Shown here piece by piece: positions 33,423-44,100 of a stretch of 56,553 nucleotides of DNA (position 1 is the stretch's first letter; the number at the start of each line of letters is the position of its first letter). Both the position numbers and the translations under genes were made by a program. The notes beneath the pieces are model-generated. The model was not told the DNA's origin and searched no databases. It worked only from the letters and a program-made list of their open reading frames with translations. The DNA lies in assembly GCF_002272245.1 (NCBI RefSeq), contig NZ_NPDD01000077.1:1-56553 (forward strand), given 5' to 3'. This DNA is from Bacillus sp. 7884-1. Lineage in GTDB: Bacteria > Bacillota > Bacilli > Bacillales > Cytobacillaceae.

Positions 33423-35597
33423 TTATGCTGGCCTCTTTCTTTCCTTCGATTGTACCTTATTCTTTAGTCCAAAAAACCACCAGTTCCAATCCCCGAATAA
33501 CTTCATCAAAGCTGGCACAAGGACCATTCTAACAATAGTGGCGTCAATGAAAATCGCAATCGCGATACCGACACCAAGCTGCTTAATCGGCATGACGCCT
33601 GTAAAGGCAAAAGCACCTGTTACCACAATCATAATCGCTGCGGCAGAGGTGATAATTTTACTAGTGTACGTTAACCCCGATATCGTAGCCTCGGTATTAT
33701 CTCCTGTTTTTAAATAAAACTCTTGAATCCTCGATATCAAAAACACCTCATAATCCATTGATAGCCCAAAGACAAGGGTAAATACAAAAACAGGTAATAT
33801 TAATGCAATATCTGCAGGCTCTACTCCTAGATGCCCCTGCTGGAAAATCCAGACGACTATTCCGAACGTACAGCTAAGACTTAATATATTCATTATTATG
33901 GCTTTCAGTGGAATGAGGATTGAGCGAAAAGCTGCCATCAGAATGAAGAAGGTTGAGACAACAATTAGTAACAATCCATAGGGAGCCTTTTCAGATATCT
34001 CATCAAAGATTTCTTGCTCAAACTTTATTGCTCCTCCGAAATGGGTGGCCAAACCCAAGTCCCTGGAGGACCAATCACGAATCCACTCCCTTGCTTCAGC
34101 GGAATGATCAGTAGTTTTTAAATACACCTCAATCAGCATTTTATTATCTCGAACAAAGTAGTCTAGAATGGGAGCAGTCTGTTGTTTTTGTCCATATAAG
34201 AGCAGTTGAGACAATGTTTTCTCCTCCTGTATACCTGTAGCGGAAAAGGGAGAATCAACTGTATCAACAAGTTTATCCTTTGAAAGCTGATCAAGTAAGC
34301 TGCTTACCTTCTCAAGATTATTTAATTCTAGAATACTTCCTTTTGTTTCCAATACGATAGATACTTTCTTTTCAGTGCGTTTATCTTTAGAGATAAAATG
34401 CTCCTCAAAGGTTTCAAATGCAACTCTTGATGGATATTTAGCCGGAAGAGATTCGGTCCCAGGAATCGACATCGTCATTTGTGCAACAGGTATAAGACCT
34501 GCAAGGAGGATGGCTAGGGCAGCCCCTGCCATAAGAACCGGACGCCTCATCACAAATTTTGCAAACCGATGCCAAATGCTAGTTTTTGTATCTTTTAATC
34601 GCAGGATGCTAAATTTATTTATTCTAGTCCCTATTACAGCCAATAAGGCAGGAAGAAAGGTCAAGGCACAAAGGGCTGAAATAAATACAACGGCCATGCC
34701 GCCTAGCGCAACATTTTGAAAAATATCTATTTGAATAAACCATAAAGCCGATAAGACAATAAATACACAAAGTCCTGAGAAAATAATCGACCGTCCAGCT
34801 GTTGCTACGCTTATTTCGATGGCTTCCCGAATGGATTTTGTATGTAATTCCTCTTTGTAGCGGTTTATTAGTAATAAGGCAAAGTCAATACTTAAAGCGA
34901 GTCCAATCATCGGGACAATATTTAATATAAAAATGGTCAAATCGGTACCATAACTAAAAAAGAAAACAGCACCCATCGTGGTTAATATCGATACAACCCC
35001 GATAACAATCGGAATGGAGGCTGCAATTAAACCTCCGAAAGCCAGGACTAAGACAAGTAAAGCAATCGGCAGTCCAATCATTTCAGCTTTAGCTAAATCC
35101 TCTTGGCTGGCAATATTGAGGTCTTGAACAATAATTGGCTCACCCGTCATGGTAACGGTTAATCCCTGTTTATTTTTAAGAATCTTGTTTAATTGATCAA
35201 TCTCAGTGCTGAGATCCTCTGCTTTTTTATCAAAAGCCAACAGACCATAGGCAACTTCGTCCTTTATCATTCCTTCTCGGTCAAAAGGACTTGTTATGCT
35301 TTTGGTACCGTCAAAGTTTTTTAAATCTTCAAAGGTTTCTTTGATATATTGATTCCAGTCACGATCATTAACCGAACTCTTTCTTTCGAAGACAAGGATA
35401 ATAGACGATTTGGCTTGTCCATATTCCTTTTCAAGGAGCATTCTTGTTTCGTTATATTCACCTTTGTATTCAAAGCCGTTACCGCTTAATACGGAAGGTA
35501 GTTTTATGGCGAAAACCACTGAAATTATAATAATAAGCAGCCAAAATGCAAGCACCGTTTTCCGGTGACGGTATATGAGTCCACCAAGTTTCCCCAA
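33423..35597 (-). CDS. MMPL-family RND exporter
   Basis: A 724-residue membrane transporter with two repeated halves, each with one helix, an extracellular loop of about 150 residues and a five-helix bundle. LSIDFALLLINRYKEEL in the first half and LSMDYEVFLISRIQEFYL in the second are the paired MMPL proton-relay segments. Such proteins export lipids or drugs with proton force; B. subtilis YdfJ is a similar-sized relative. TTG 35597 is preferred as it is seven bases after AAGGAGG, giving the usual start MGKLGGLIYRHRK. An upstream in-frame start would add 37 residues not typical of the family. No adjacent TetR regulator is present. Confidence 0.9.
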   Translation of the reverse strand: MGKLGGLIYRHRKTVLAFWLLIIIISVVFAIKLPSVLSGNGFEYKGEYNETRMLLEKEYGQAKSSIILVFERKSSVNDRDWNQYIKETFEDLKNFDGTKSITSPFDREGMIKDEVAYGLLAFDKKAEDLSTEIDQLNKILKNKQGLTVTMTGEPIIVQDLNIASQEDLAKAEMIGLPIALLVLVLAFGGLIAASIPIVIGVVSILTTMGAVFFFSYGTDLTIFILNIVPMIGLALSIDFALLLINRYKEELHTKSIREAIEISVATAGRSIIFSGLCVFIVLSALWFIQIDIFQNVALGGMAVVFISALCALTFLPALLAVIGTRINKFSILRLKDTKTSIWHRFAKFVMRRPVLMAGAALAILLAGLIPVAQMTMSIPGTESLPAKYPSRVAFETFEEHFISKDKRTEKKVSIVLETKGSILELNNLEKVSSLLDQLSKDKLVDTVDSPFSATGIQEEKTLSQLLLYGQKQQTAPILDYFVRDNKMLIEVYLKTTDHSAEAREWIRDWSSRDLGLATHFGGAIKFEQEIFDEISEKAPYGLLLIVVSTFFILMAAFRSILIPLKAIIMNILSLSCTFGIVVWIFQQGHLGVEPADIALILPVFVFTLVFGLSMDYEVFLISRIQEFYLKTGDNTEATISGLTYTSKIITSAAAIMIVVTGAFAFTGVMPIKQLGVGIAIAIFIDATIVRMVLVPALMKLFGDWNWWFFGLKNKVQSKERKRPA

Positions 35598-35656
35598 TTT
35601 AAGACCTCCTTTTTCTAGCCCTGAACTTAGAATATCATAACAGACCAATAGCAGTG

Positions 35657-35676
35657 GTTGACTATTTCGTGTCAAC
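35657..35676. promoter_or_regulatory. Inverted repeat GTTGAC-N8-GTCAAC upstream of the MMPL gene
   Basis: A perfect 6-bp inverted repeat with an 8-bp gap, 60 nt before the MMPL start and overlapping a TTGAC -35-like element on the minus strand. Candidate operator; the regulator is not in the window. Confidence 0.35.
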
Positions 35677-35764
35677 GTAATGGACATAGTAAATATGATA
35701 GGAATCATTCCCTCTTTTAAGAATGAAAATGCAACAGGAGGGATGTTAAATAATGTTCATCGGG

Positions 35765-35784
35765 ATTTTTACAAATGTAAAAAT
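35765..35784. promoter_or_regulatory. deoR: DeoR-type operator upstream of deoR
   Basis: ATTTTTACA-AA-TGTAAAAAT, a 20-bp inverted repeat sharing the TACAAATGT core with two sites before deoC. It lies 64 nt before the deoR start. Confidence 0.55.
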
Positions 35785-35847
35785 ATTAGGGGAATCACCT
35801 AACTTCTTGCTATAATATAAAAAAATCAGGATAGAAGGTGACGTACA

Positions 35848-36789
35848 GTGGACCGAGAGAAACTAAGTAAAGTAATAGAAGCAGCAAAACTATATTACTT
35901 ATTGGACTATAATCAAAACGAAATCGCGAAGATACTGGGTATTTCACGCCCAACAGTCTCCCGTTTATTACAGCAGGCCAAAAGCGAGGGAATAGTCCAA
36001 ATCACTATTATGGACCCAACCGAGGATGTTGAAAATTTAGCTCATCAGTTAGAAAAAAAGTTCAACTTGAAAAAAGTAATCGTTGCGTCTATTCCGCAAT
36101 TTGAAAATCATATTATTAAAAATTACCTTGGTGAAAGAGCGGCCCAATATCTACATGAAATTGTAAAGGATCATGACATTATTGGAGTAACTTGGGGAAC
36201 TACGTTATACCATATTGCCGTTGAGCTAAAACAGAAATTTGTCAAAGACGTTAAGGTTGTTCAGTTAAAAGGCGGAGTCAGCCATGCTGAAACGAATACA
36301 TATGCGTCTGAAATTCTGTACCTTTTTGGAAAAGCATATAATACTACACCACATAATCTTCCTTTGCCGGCGATTGTGGACCATGTTGTCGTAAAGCAGG
36401 CGATGGAGGCTGACCGGCATATTCATAAAATCCTAGAGCTTGGCAAAAAGGCCAATATCGCAGTGTTCACGATGGGTTCGATTAAAAAGGACTCTCTATT
36501 GTTTCAAATGGGATATTTTACAGAAAGTGATCAAAAGGCCTTAAATGAAAAAGCGGTTGGGGACATTTGTTCACGTTTCTTTGATAAAGAGGGGGAAGTG
36601 TGTAATGAAAGTCTGAACGAAAGAACACTGGGAGTGAAATTAGAGGATTTACGGGACAAAGAATATTCGATACTTGTCGCCGGTGGACCGAATAAAATTG
36701 AGGGCATCTACGGTGCATTAAAGGGGAATTATGCCAATGTGTTAATAACAGACCAATTCTCGGCAAAGTTCCTTCTTGATAAAAAATAA
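35848..36789 (+). CDS. deoR: Deoxyribonucleoside regulator DeoR (SorC family)
   Basis: A 313-residue repressor, equal in length to B. subtilis DeoR. The N-terminal helix-turn-helix is YYLLDYNQNEIAKILGISRP with TVSRLLQQAKSEG. The SorC sugar-binding domain (about 60-310) contains GVTWGTTLYHIA and VQLKGGVSH. DeoR binds deoxyribose-5-phosphate and releases the deoC operon. GTG 35848 follows AAGGTGA. It precedes deoC in the same direction, but deoC has its own promoter and operators between them. Confidence 0.95.
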   Translation: MDREKLSKVIEAAKLYYLLDYNQNEIAKILGISRPTVSRLLQQAKSEGIVQITIMDPTEDVENLAHQLEKKFNLKKVIVASIPQFENHIIKNYLGERAAQYLHEIVKDHDIIGVTWGTTLYHIAVELKQKFVKDVKVVQLKGGVSHAETNTYASEILYLFGKAYNTTPHNLPLPAIVDHVVVKQAMEADRHIHKILELGKKANIAVFTMGSIKKDSLLFQMGYFTESDQKALNEKAVGDICSRFFDKEGEVCNESLNERTLGVKLEDLRDKEYSILVAGGPNKIEGIYGALKGNYANVLITDQFSAKFLLDKK

Positions 36790-36791
36790 AT

Positions 36792-36842
36792 TTTACATTT
36801 GTTCAAAATAATATTTACAAATGTTCATAGGTTTTGTTATAG
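36792..36842 (+). promoter_or_regulatory. deoC: deoC promoter with two DeoR-type sites
   Basis: Direct repeats TTTACATTTGTTCA (36792-36805) and TTTACAAATGTTCA (36814-36827), spaced 22 bp, about two helical turns. The second supplies the -35 TTTACA; with a 17-nt spacer the -10 is TTATAG (36837-36842). Confidence 0.75.
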
Positions 36843-36900
36843 TTAGCTTGTGAAAAGTAACAATTAATTGTAATTCTTCAAATACAGGAGGAAATATCTT

Positions 36901-37575
36901 ATGACTATAAATGTGACTAAAATGATTGATCATACATTATTAAAGGCCGATGCTACTAAGGAAGAAATCGTGAAGTTAGTAGAAGAGGCTAAGAAATATT
37001 CCTTCGCTTCCGTATGTGTCAATCCAACTTGGGTAAAAATATCAGCAAATATGCTTAAAGATACACCAGAAGTAAAAGTATGTACGGTAATTGGATTTCC
37101 TTTAGGAGCATCTACATCAGAAACAAAAGCTTTTGAAACCAGAAATGCGATAGAAAATGGTGCAAATGAAATCGATATGGTGATCAATATCGGTGCACTC
37201 AAAGATAAACAAGATGAATTAGTAGAAAAAGATATCAAAGCAGTGGTTGAAGCAGCGAAAGGTAAAGCACTTACAAAGGTAATTATCGAGACATGTCTAT
37301 TAACGAAAGAAGAAAAAGTAAGAGCATGTGAACTCTCAGTTAAGGCTGGAGCCGATTTTGTAAAAACCTCTACTGGATTTTCAACCGGCGGAGCAACTGT
37401 TGAAGATATTCGTCTAATGCGTGAAACAGTTGGACCTGATATAGGTGTAAAAGCTTCTGGAGGCGTTCGCAGCCGTGAGGATGCACTTGCAATGATTGAA
37501 GCAGGAGCTACTCGAATCGGTGCAAGTTCTGGAGTGTCAATCAGTAAAGGTGAAATTTCTCAAAGCAATTATTAA
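36901..37575 (+). CDS. deoC: Deoxyribose-phosphate aldolase DeoC
   Basis: A 224-residue class I aldolase that splits 2-deoxyribose 5-phosphate into glyceraldehyde 3-phosphate and acetaldehyde. K155 in FVKTSTGF is the Schiff-base lysine, helped by D92 (EIDMV) and K184 (GVKASGG). ATG 36901 follows ACAGGAGGAAA. It leads the operon deoC-xapX-cdd for use of deoxynucleosides as carbon source, under DeoR. No nucleoside phosphorylase or nucleoside permease follows. Confidence 0.97.
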   Translation: MTINVTKMIDHTLLKADATKEEIVKLVEEAKKYSFASVCVNPTWVKISANMLKDTPEVKVCTVIGFPLGASTSETKAFETRNAIENGANEIDMVINIGALKDKQDELVEKDIKAVVEAAKGKALTKVIIETCLLTKEEKVRACELSVKAGADFVKTSTGFSTGGATVEDIRLMRETVGPDIGVKASGGVRSREDALAMIEAGATRIGASSGVSISKGEISQSNY

Positions 37576-37597
37576 TATTTAGATTTGAGGGATACAA

Positions 37598-37768
37598 ATG
37601 AAAGAAACAGTATTAGCATTAGTTGCTGGTTTAATTGTAGGGATCATATTTAAATTTATGAAGCTTCCATTACCTGCTCCTCCAGTGTTTTCTGCAGTAG
37701 TTGGCGTTTTCGGTGTTTATTTTGGCGGAGTTATTGCTAATTGGATGGTTAAATTTTTCCAAGGGTAA
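37598..37768 (+). CDS. XapX-domain small membrane protein
   Basis: A 56-residue protein with two helices (about 4-20 and 32-52) separated by KLPLPAPPVF. This is the XapX (DUF1427) pattern, in which ALVAGLIVGIIF and LPAPP are conserved. ATG 37598 follows TTGAGGG. It lies 22 nt after deoC and 27 nt before cdd, so it is part of the operon. XapX proteins take their name from a gene near xanthosine utilisation genes; the function is unknown. It occupies the place where B. subtilis has the nucleoside transporter nupC, so a role in nucleoside passage is possible but only inferred. Confidence 0.85.
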   Translation: MKETVLALVAGLIVGIIFKFMKLPLPAPPVFSAVVGVFGVYFGGVIANWMVKFFQG

Positions 37769-38191
<423 letters not shown>

Positions 38192-38198
38192 AAAGTTG

Positions 38199-38230
38199 AG
38201 GCAGGATTGATTCTAATCCTGCCTTTTTTT
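38199..38230 (+). terminator. Terminator of the deoC-xapX-cdd operon
   Basis: AGGCAGGATT / AATCCTGCCT, loop GATTCT, then a seven-T run. Confidence 0.92.
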
Positions 38231-38313
38231 CATGCAATTTAATAAAAAGGGCATAATTAAAAAATAATTAAAGTCAGTGGATGATTTTGAAAATGCAAAA
38301 GAAAGAGGAAACC

Positions 38314-38715
38314 ATGAGTAGTAATAATAAATTGTTTATATCTATCATTGATAATGATGAAATGGTTCAATCACTGCTGGTAAAGATTCTCAATTTGATG
38401 AATATAGACCACTTCGAGATTTATATTAAAGCATATGACGATGGTGTTCAATTTTTTGAATCAAACAACCTGGAAGAAGCCGGGGAACACCTCTTGATTC
38501 TGGATGGTGTTATGCCAAATATGGACGGTATTGAGATTCTGCAAAAAGTAAAAAGTACAAGAAGTAATGTTTATGTATTAATGCTTTCAGGCAGAAAAAG
38601 TCAATCTGAAATTGAAAAGGCACTTAAACTAGGAGCTGATGATTATGTTACGAAACCGTTTAGTATTAAGGAACTCCAGGCAAGAGTTCTACAAATTATT
38701 CAAAGGATGAAGTAA
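38314..38715 (+). CDS. Stand-alone receiver-domain response regulator
   Basis: A 133-residue CheY-like receiver without an output domain. The acidic pair D13/D15 (IIDND), phospho-acceptor D64 (LILDGVMPNMDG), the switch serine S92 (MLSG) and lysine K114 (TKPFS) are all present, so it can be phosphorylated. No kinase is adjacent. ATG 38314 follows AGAGGAAA; ATGs at 38281 and 38293 lack sites. Its stop is immediately followed by the ATG of the HEAT protein. It leads the polysaccharide-type operon, so it most likely passes a phosphorylation signal to one of the next proteins by direct contact. Confidence 0.9.
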   Translation: MSSNNKLFISIIDNDEMVQSLLVKILNLMNIDHFEIYIKAYDDGVQFFESNNLEEAGEHLLILDGVMPNMDGIEILQKVKSTRSNVYVLMLSGRKSQSEIEKALKLGADDYVTKPFSIKELQARVLQIIQRMK

Positions 38716-39756
38716 ATGATAAATCAAGAGGTTATATTCCTTTCTATAATTACTTTATCTCTTTTGTCTTTACTATTTCTTTTATTGCTTTATTTGTTGA
38801 CTCGGAAATTTTACGATATAAAAAAAAGAAGAAAGATTGAAAACTATAAAAATAAAATATATCCAAAAGTTCTTTCGATAATTGCTGAAGGCGACTTAGT
38901 CAGGGGAATAAGTTTTGAAAAAAAAGTTTTAAAACAAAAAGCTATCGAAGAACTCCTTAGTAAGTATGTGAAAATTTTAGAGGGTGAAGAGGAAAAAAAG
39001 AGATTATCAGAATTGGCCACTCTTTGGCTAGAGGATTACTATCGGAAACGTCTTAAAAGCAAAAGATGGAGTCAGCGTATGAATGCTCTTTACCATATTG
39101 AGGATTTTCATATGGTAAAGCTAATAGACGATGTTGTTCTGTTATCTAGTAAAAAGAATATTACCCATCAAGAAACGATTCATATTCTGAGAATCCTTGC
39201 ATCCTTTCAATTTAGCGGTTTAAAAGACTTACTTCCAAATCAATATCATTATTTATCTAGGTATGACTATCGAAGTATTTTAACCCGGTTAGAACACGGA
39301 TTATTTGATCAGTTTGTATTAACTTTTCATAAAAGCCCCACTCCATTTAAATATGCCATTCTAGATGTTATTTCAGTGAAAAGAGCAAAAGAATATTGTG
39401 TATTTACCGAAAATGTCTTTTCAACCTATCAAGGTGAATTGAAGCTTCGTGCCTTAAAGGCTCTAGCTGAAATAGGCTATGTAAAAGATATAGAGCCATG
39501 CTTAGAAATGTTGCACTCTTCTAAATGGCAGGAGAGGATGGTGGCGGCAAAACTCATAGGTTCGATTAAGGAAGAGAAGGGTATTCCAAGATTAATTGAG
39601 CTGCTGCATGATCAGACTTGGTGGGTCCGTTCACAGGCAGGGCAATCGATTCGTCAGTTCCCTAATGGGAAGGCAATTTTGCAAAAGGTCTTAGAAACAT
39701 CCAAGGATGCATATGCAAGAGATATGGCTTGGGATTGGCTGCATAAAGGAGTATAG
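38716..39756 (+). CDS. Membrane-anchored HEAT-repeat protein
   Basis: A 346-residue protein with one N-terminal transmembrane helix (about 6-28, rich in Leu), a basic stop-transfer RKFYDIKKRRK, and a cytoplasmic helical domain. HEAT-like repeats are clear from about residue 245 to 335 (LRALKALAEIGYVKDIEPCL, MVAAKLIGSIKEEKGIPRLI, WVRSQAGQSIRQFPNGKAIL). HEAT arrays are protein-binding scaffolds. Its ATG directly follows the stop of the receiver gene, and it ends 3 nt before the glycosyltransferase. A scaffold joining the receiver to the synthase is the simplest idea. I do not recognise a named family. Confidence 0.8.
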   Translation: MINQEVIFLSIITLSLLSLLFLLLLYLLTRKFYDIKKRRKIENYKNKIYPKVLSIIAEGDLVRGISFEKKVLKQKAIEELLSKYVKILEGEEEKKRLSELATLWLEDYYRKRLKSKRWSQRMNALYHIEDFHMVKLIDDVVLLSSKKNITHQETIHILRILASFQFSGLKDLLPNQYHYLSRYDYRSILTRLEHGLFDQFVLTFHKSPTPFKYAILDVISVKRAKEYCVFTENVFSTYQGELKLRALKALAEIGYVKDIEPCLEMLHSSKWQERMVAAKLIGSIKEEKGIPRLIELLHDQTWWVRSQAGQSIRQFPNGKAILQKVLETSKDAYARDMAWDWLHKGV

Positions 39757-39759
39757 AAG

Positions 39760-41172
39760 ATGTTAAATGTTCAATGGGTGGATATTGTTTCATTTTTTGG
39801 TTGGTTTATAGCGTTATATATGGTCATTGTTATTATTTTCTATTCGGTTATATTAATTATTTCAACATATCAACTTCGAAAGGAATACCAATTAGACAGA
39901 ATACAGGCTTTTGAGGATTACATGGATGAATTTAATACTAGACCTGTCTCGATTATTGTTCCTGCTTATAACGAGGAGGCAGGAATCATACAAAGTGTAC
40001 GTTCTCTATTGAGCGTGAACTATCCAACTTATGAAATCATCGTGGTCAATGACGGGTCCACAGATAATACCTTAAAAAAGATGATTGATCATTATAATAT
40101 GAAAGAGATAAGTAGAGTGGTACGTAAACAAGTTCATACAAAGCCGATTAAGACTATTTACCAATCTTCCTTACTTTCAAACCTGTTCTTAATTGATAAA
40201 GAGAATGGCGGGAAAGCGGATGCTTTGAATGTAGGTCTTAATTTTTCACATTATCCCTACTTTTGCTCTCTAGATGGTGACTCGGTATTAGAGCCAGATG
40301 CATTTTTAAAGGTTATGAAACCGATTATTGATTCCAATGAAGAGGTGATAGCTTCTGGCGGCAGTGTGCGAATTGCGAATGGCTGTGAAATAAAGAACGG
40401 ACATATTTTGAAAATTGGTCTTTCTGATAATCCTATCGTCGTCATGCAGATTATTGAATATCTACGTGCCTTTTTGATGGGAAGAATCGGTTTAAGCAGA
40501 CATAATCTTCTTTTGATTATTTCCGGTGCATTTGGCGTTTTTTCTAAACATTGGACGCTAGAGGCGGGAGGATATAAGACAGATACGGTTGGAGAAGACA
40601 TGGAGTTAGTTGTGAGAATTCATCGTCTATTGAAAGAAAGGAGGGTAAATAAAAAGATTGTATATGTTCCTGACCCGGTTTGTTGGACGGAAGTACCCGA
40701 AGATATGACGATCTTAAGAAGGCAAAGGCGGCGCTGGCATAGAGGCCTCTTTGAAAGCTTATGGACACATCGTGGATTAACCTTTAACCCCAAATACGGT
40801 TCCATTGGAATGATATCATTTCCATATTTTTGGATTGTTGAGTTTTTGGGACCAATAATTGAGCTTTTAGGTTACTTGTTTATGATTCTTTGCCTTTTTT
40901 TAGGCGGGGTTTATATTGAATTTGCCATATTATTATTTCTACTATCCTGTCTATATGGCTCACTTTTTTCAATGACAGCCGTTTTATTAGAAGAGTGGAG
41001 TTTAACAAAATACCCCAAAGTATCAGATATTGTAAAGCTCTTTTTATTCTCATTAACGGAAACGATCTGGTATCGGCCCATGACTGTCTTTTGGAGATGT
41101 GAGGGGATATGGCAGATGCTAATAGGGGATACGAGTTGGGGAGAAATGAAAAGAAAAGGTGTTTCAAAATGA
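39760..41172 (+). CDS. Processive GT2 family glycosyltransferase
   Basis: A 470-residue membrane synthase. One or two N-terminal helices (about 8-36) precede a GT2 catalytic domain with D98 (VVNDGSTDNT), NGGKADALN, the DGD motif at 172-174, the general-base ED at 279-280 (TVGEDME) and QRRRW at 322-326. Three or four helices follow (about 345-440). This set is typical of chain-elongating synthases such as PgaC, hyaluronan and cellulose synthases; the sugar is unknown. No PilZ domain is seen, so cyclic-di-GMP control is not evident. Its stop overlaps the next start (ATGA at 41169). Confidence 0.9.
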   Translation: MLNVQWVDIVSFFGWFIALYMVIVIIFYSVILIISTYQLRKEYQLDRIQAFEDYMDEFNTRPVSIIVPAYNEEAGIIQSVRSLLSVNYPTYEIIVVNDGSTDNTLKKMIDHYNMKEISRVVRKQVHTKPIKTIYQSSLLSNLFLIDKENGGKADALNVGLNFSHYPYFCSLDGDSVLEPDAFLKVMKPIIDSNEEVIASGGSVRIANGCEIKNGHILKIGLSDNPIVVMQIIEYLRAFLMGRIGLSRHNLLLIISGAFGVFSKHWTLEAGGYKTDTVGEDMELVVRIHRLLKERRVNKKIVYVPDPVCWTEVPEDMTILRRQRRRWHRGLFESLWTHRGLTFNPKYGSIGMISFPYFWIVEFLGPIIELLGYLFMILCLFLGGVYIEFAILLFLLSCLYGSLFSMTAVLLEEWSLTKYPKVSDIVKLFLFSLTETIWYRPMTVFWRCEGIWQMLIGDTSWGEMKRKGVSK

Positions 41173-44100
41173 AAAAACAAAGGACACTAATTGTGTACGC
41201 CATACTATTTATCATTGTCTTATTAAGCCCATTTTGGATTTGGACATTACTACCCTCTAAAGAATTAAATGTACTAATCTTTGATAAAACAGTTCCAGAT
41301 CAGACCTATAGGGAACACAAAGGACTCGTTTGGATATTAAATAATGCTAAATATGTAAAGGAAAATAAAAAGCCTTATGAAATAAATAAGGATTATAAAG
41401 GATTTGTTCCAAAAAATGGACAAAAATATTCCATCACATCATTACCTAATGATTTAAGAACATATGATGTCTATTATTTAACCGATCAGTATGGAGTGTA
41501 CGAAGAAGATTTCGTAGGGGAAAACGAAACAGGTGAGAAATCTTCCATCATTTATGGAGGCTTAGAATCATCGGATATAGATCGAATAGAACAAGCATTA
41601 CTCGGGGAAAAAGGGAAGACATTAATTGCAGAATTTAATACATTTGCAAGTCCAACTCCAGATATCGTCCGGGATAAACTAGCGAACCTATTAAATCTTG
41701 AGTGGACAGGTTGGATTGGCAGGTATTTTCCTGACCTCAACAATAGCGAAGTTCCTATATGGGTGAGAGAGCAATACGAAGTAAATAATAAAAAGTGGAA
41801 TTTTAAAGGAAAAGGTTTTGTTTTTGTTAATAAAAATAATGAAATTGTTGTAGTGGACCAAGAAAATGTTAAGAAGAATGGCGCTCTATTTAATCTAACT
41901 AAAAAAGGCGAGAGCTATTTTAAACGAGAACTCCAAGGGAAGTATCAGTATTGGTTCGATATCAATGTTGCTAGAAGCAATGATGAGATCTTAGCGGAAT
42001 ATAATCTTCCTATTACAGATAGTAAGAAAGAAGAGTTAAAAGGGCTAGGGATACCAACTAATTTTCCGGCAATTATCCATCATCAAAATGCAAAATACAA
42101 TTCTTATTATTTTGCAGGAGATTATGCAGATGAAGCAGAAGTACCTGCCATTTATCAAACAAAAGGGCTGGATGTTTGGAAAAAACATTTTGGAACACAA
42201 GGTTCCTTCTATTGGGAAGTTTATGTTCCTATGATGAAAGTTTTATTAGCTAGTGATCTTAAGCAAACAGTAAAACAAGAACAAGTGGAAGTTGTCAAAA
42301 GGAATGGAATTAATACAAATAGCACCACAGGTAATACATATATACAAGTTCAAAAGAATGGTAAGTGGAACGACTTCTTAATAAAAGGGGTCAATATGGG
42401 AATCGCAAAGCCAGGGTATTTTCCTGGAGAAACAGCTATTAGTAAAGAGGAATATTCCCGTTGGTTTAAGGAAATTGGTGAAATGAACGCCAACGCGATT
42501 AGAATCTATACGCTCCATCCACCACAGTTTTATGAAGCTTTCTACGAGTACAATCAGATTGCCGAAAAACCATTATTTCTTTTTCATGGTTCCTGGGTTA
42601 ATGAGGAAAAGCTCCTTCACAATCCAGATGCATTCGCACCTGAAAATGAGGAGGATGCAAAGACTGAAATAAAAAATATGATTGATATTATTCATGGAAA
42701 AGCTGATATACCTGAACGTCCAGGGCACGCCTCAGGGGTTTACAAATACGATTTATCAAAATATGTGCTGGGGATTATAGTGGGCACAGAGTGGGACCCT
42801 TATTTAGTATCCGAGACTAATCTTAAGCATAAAGATATTGGAGAGTTTGAAGGGAAATATTTTAGAACAAAAGGCGCTAGTGCCTTTGAATTTTGGCTGG
42901 CAAAATTAATGGAATATGCTGCTGACTATGAAACAACCCAATATAAATGGCAGCATTCCACGAGTTTTACTAATTGGGTAAAAACAGACTTATTGAAACA
43001 CCCCTCAGAGCCATCAGAAAAAGAGGATTTGGTATCTGTTAACCCAAATCATATTATGGCTGGTGATAGCTTTAATGCAGGCTTATTCGCTTCCTATCAT
43101 ATTTACCCATACTTTCCTGATTTTCTTAATTATGAGAGGAAATATCTAGAATATGTCGATCATGAAGGCAAAAGGAATAATTATGCTGGGTATTTAAATG
43201 AATTAGTAACTGCTCATAAAATGCCAGTGCTAGTGGCTGAATTTGGCGTTCCATCCTCTAGGGGGTTAACTCATAAAAATGTCTACGGAATGAATCAAGG
43301 ATTTCATTCTGAGGAAGAACAGGGCCTAATTGACAAACGATTATTTCAGTCGATTGTTTCAGAAGGCTATGCCGGAGGATTAATTTTCACTTGGCAGGAT
43401 GAGTGGTTTAAACGAACATGGAATACTATGGACTTCGATAATCCAGATCGGCGACCATTTTGGAATAACCAGCAGACAAACGAGCAGCACTTTGGATTGC
43501 TTTCATTTGAACCGGGAAATAAAGACACAGCCATATTGATAGATGGTGAAAGCGAGGATTGGAAAGAAAAGAATAGTAAAACCATTTATCAGACTGAAGA
43601 AAAAAATGAGGCAATAAAGGAAGTTAGGATCTCCTCTAATAGTGGATATTTATACTTCCTACTTTCATTAGGACAGCCTGTAGACTTTGCTACCCAATCA
43701 ATCTATTTACTCCTTGATTCTATCGGGGACCAAGGTCAAAATAATATTCAATTATCAAAAGATGCTGTATTACTATCAGATCTTGGGGTTGACTTTTTAA
43801 TCGATTTATCAGGACAAGATCATTCAAGGATTATGGTAGATAGTTATTATGATACTTACTACTACCAATATGCTCATTTGCTAAAGATGATAAGTAGAGA
43901 ATCTTATGTTAATCAAAAAAATAATGGAGTTTTCCATCCCATTCGGTTAGCTCTTAATAAAGAATTGATTATCCCCTCAACCAATACTCGTGTTCCTTTT
44001 GAAGGGTATGAAACAGGTGTCCTTAAGTTTGGTAATGCTAACCCTGAGCATAAGGAGTTTAATTCCTTAACAGATGTTAGTATGAGTAGGGATAAAAAAA

